DNA of 22,549 nucleotides from CALJIC01 sp039805565 (GTDB lineage Bacteria > Chloroflexota > Chloroflexia > Chloroflexales > Roseiflexaceae): the NCBI GenBank assembly GCA_039805565.1, contig JBDLTZ010000228.1, positions 1-22,549 on the forward strand, given 5' to 3'. The notes under the pieces are model-generated. The model searched no databases, was not told the DNA's origin, and worked only from the letters and a program-made list of their open reading frames with translations. This document shows, one piece after another, positions 22,124 through 22,549 of this stretch (the stretch's first letter is position 1; each line of letters opens with the position of its first letter). Made by a program: the position numbers and the translations under genes.

Positions 22124-22150
22124 GCGTTCAGCGTTCAGCGTTCAGCGTTC
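22124..22150. repeat. Heptanucleotide tandem repeat GCGTTCA x3.9
   Basis: Three full copies plus GCGTTC. It is preceded by one AGCACTC unit (22116-22122), the same unit as the array at 15407. It contains the stop codon of the truncated DUF1801 frame. Confidence 0.9.
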
Positions 22151-22320
22151 GCCCTCGCCACCTCATCGACGGAGCGCTGGATGAGCTCGTGGAGCGCCTC
22201 GCGGTCGACGTCGTCGAGGCGCTTGAGATACAGGCACGCCTTGCCGACTTTGTGCTTGCCGAGGCGCTGGAGCAGCTCGGCGTGCTGCTCGAAGCCGTAG
22301 GACAGGTAGAGCGTGAGGTT
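22135..22320 (-). pseudogene. DUF1801 protein, C-terminal fragment
   Basis: 61 codons reading NLTLYLSYGFEQHAELLQRL, then GKHKVGKACLYLKRLDDVDR and EALHELIQRSVDEV. NLTLYL, GKHKxGKxCLY and the VD-x3-L-x-ELI pattern are the C-terminal block of DUF1801-type proteins (normally about 120-140 aa). A TAG at 22323-22321 immediately precedes the first conserved codon, so the 5' half is lost at a junction with the recombinase piece. The stop lies in the heptamer repeat. Confidence 0.65.
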
Positions 22321-22446
22321 CTACTCTGTCGTCCCCAACTGTGCGTGGCCAAGCAACTCCCGGATGACTTTGATATCGGCGTCATTCCAGAGCAGGAGGC
22401 ACGCAAAGGTGTGCCGGAGCCGGTGGGCGCGGAGCCGAGGCGCACC
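22321..22446 (-). pseudogene. Tyrosine recombinase/integrase C-terminal fragment
   Basis: The frame GAPRLRAHRLRHTFACLLLW then NDADIKVIRELLGHAQLGTT carries the HxxR of box II (HRLRHTF) and the GHxxLGTT motif of tyrosine recombinases. The frame stops one codon after LGTT, so the catalytic Tyr about 10 residues later is missing. Both ends are truncated; the 5' boundary with the transposase fragment is approximate. Confidence 0.6.
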
Positions 22447-22549
22447 GAGGCCGACTTCCTGGCTCATATGCAAGCGGTGGTTGCCAGCGACCCGACGGCT
22501 CGCCAGTGGCATGTGGTGCTCGACAATCTGGACATCCATCGCTCGGAAA
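22447..22549 (+). mobile_element. IS630-like transposase fragment (runs off window)
   Basis: The plus-strand frame reads EADFLAHMQAVVASDPTARQ then WHVVLDNLDIHRSE. The VVLDNLDIH block is the second catalytic Asp region of IS630-family DDE transposases. It appears 5' truncated where it meets the oppositely oriented recombinase fragment. The rest lies outside the window. Confidence 0.6.

Overview
This is high-GC bacterial DNA (many codons end in G or C). The protein families are a B-type (ba3) oxidase, lipoprotein-anchored exported proteins, an ABC ATPase fused to a cyclic-nucleotide domain, remnants of HTH/ATPase/TPR regulators, and short heptanucleotide tandem repeats. Together these suggest a Chloroflexota-like, monoderm, respiratory bacterium. 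That assignment is inference; no rRNA or taxonomic marker is present.

Layout. 1-1430: the 5' end of an MFS transporter (minus), two decayed helix-turn-helix regulator remnants (plus), and a minus-strand tRNA cluster (Trp, Ser-UGA, Ser-GCU) with a recognisable promoter and an intrinsic terminator. 1809-4755: a two-gene export operon, ABC ATPase-CNBD fusion plus a lipoprotein HlyD-type adaptor, with a near-consensus promoter and a 16-bp terminator-like hairpin but no permease. 4999-10623 (minus): a respiratory block with a cytochrome cd1 nitrite reductase (nirS) carrying an extra N-terminal c-type heme domain and a lipobox, a decayed TPR regulator tail, then a ba3-type oxidase operon cbaD-cbaB-cbaA plus a translationally coupled 54-aa membrane ORF. 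Two perfect palindromes lie at the cba promoter. 10740-12037 (plus): a flavoprotein disulfide reductase with a large in-frame internal deletion, and an intact sugar-phosphate isomerase/epimerase-like TIM barrel.

12062-16917 (minus): a compact six-gene sulfane-sulfur operon. In transcription order it encodes a rhodanese/persulfide-dioxygenase-like fusion, TusA, DsrE2-like protein, rhodanese, DUF442-type Cys phosphatase-like protein and SulP anion transporter. It is preceded by a -10 box and 11-bp phased direct repeats of the kind bound by OmpR/PhoB regulators. 17157-22032: small hypothetical genes, a 48-aa membrane ORF divergent from an OmpR-type two-component system, a Dabb-domain protein and a rhamnulokinase. 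22135-22549: a mosaic of truncated pieces (DUF1801 protein, tyrosine recombinase, IS630-like transposase).

How it may work together. The nitrite reductase and the ba3 oxidase are two alternative terminal electron sinks. No nitric oxide reductase or heme d1 biosynthesis gene is in the window, and the oxidase keeps the Tyr and CuA residues of an O2 reductase. The sulfur operon looks built to oxidise and relay persulfide sulfur, with SulP a candidate exporter or importer of the resulting oxyanion. The least conventional items are the lipidated tri-heme NirS, the DUF442/SulP-extended sulfur-relay operon with its phased repeats, the strong cba operators, and three unannotated-size membrane ORFs (cbaD, the 54-aa and the 48-aa ORF).
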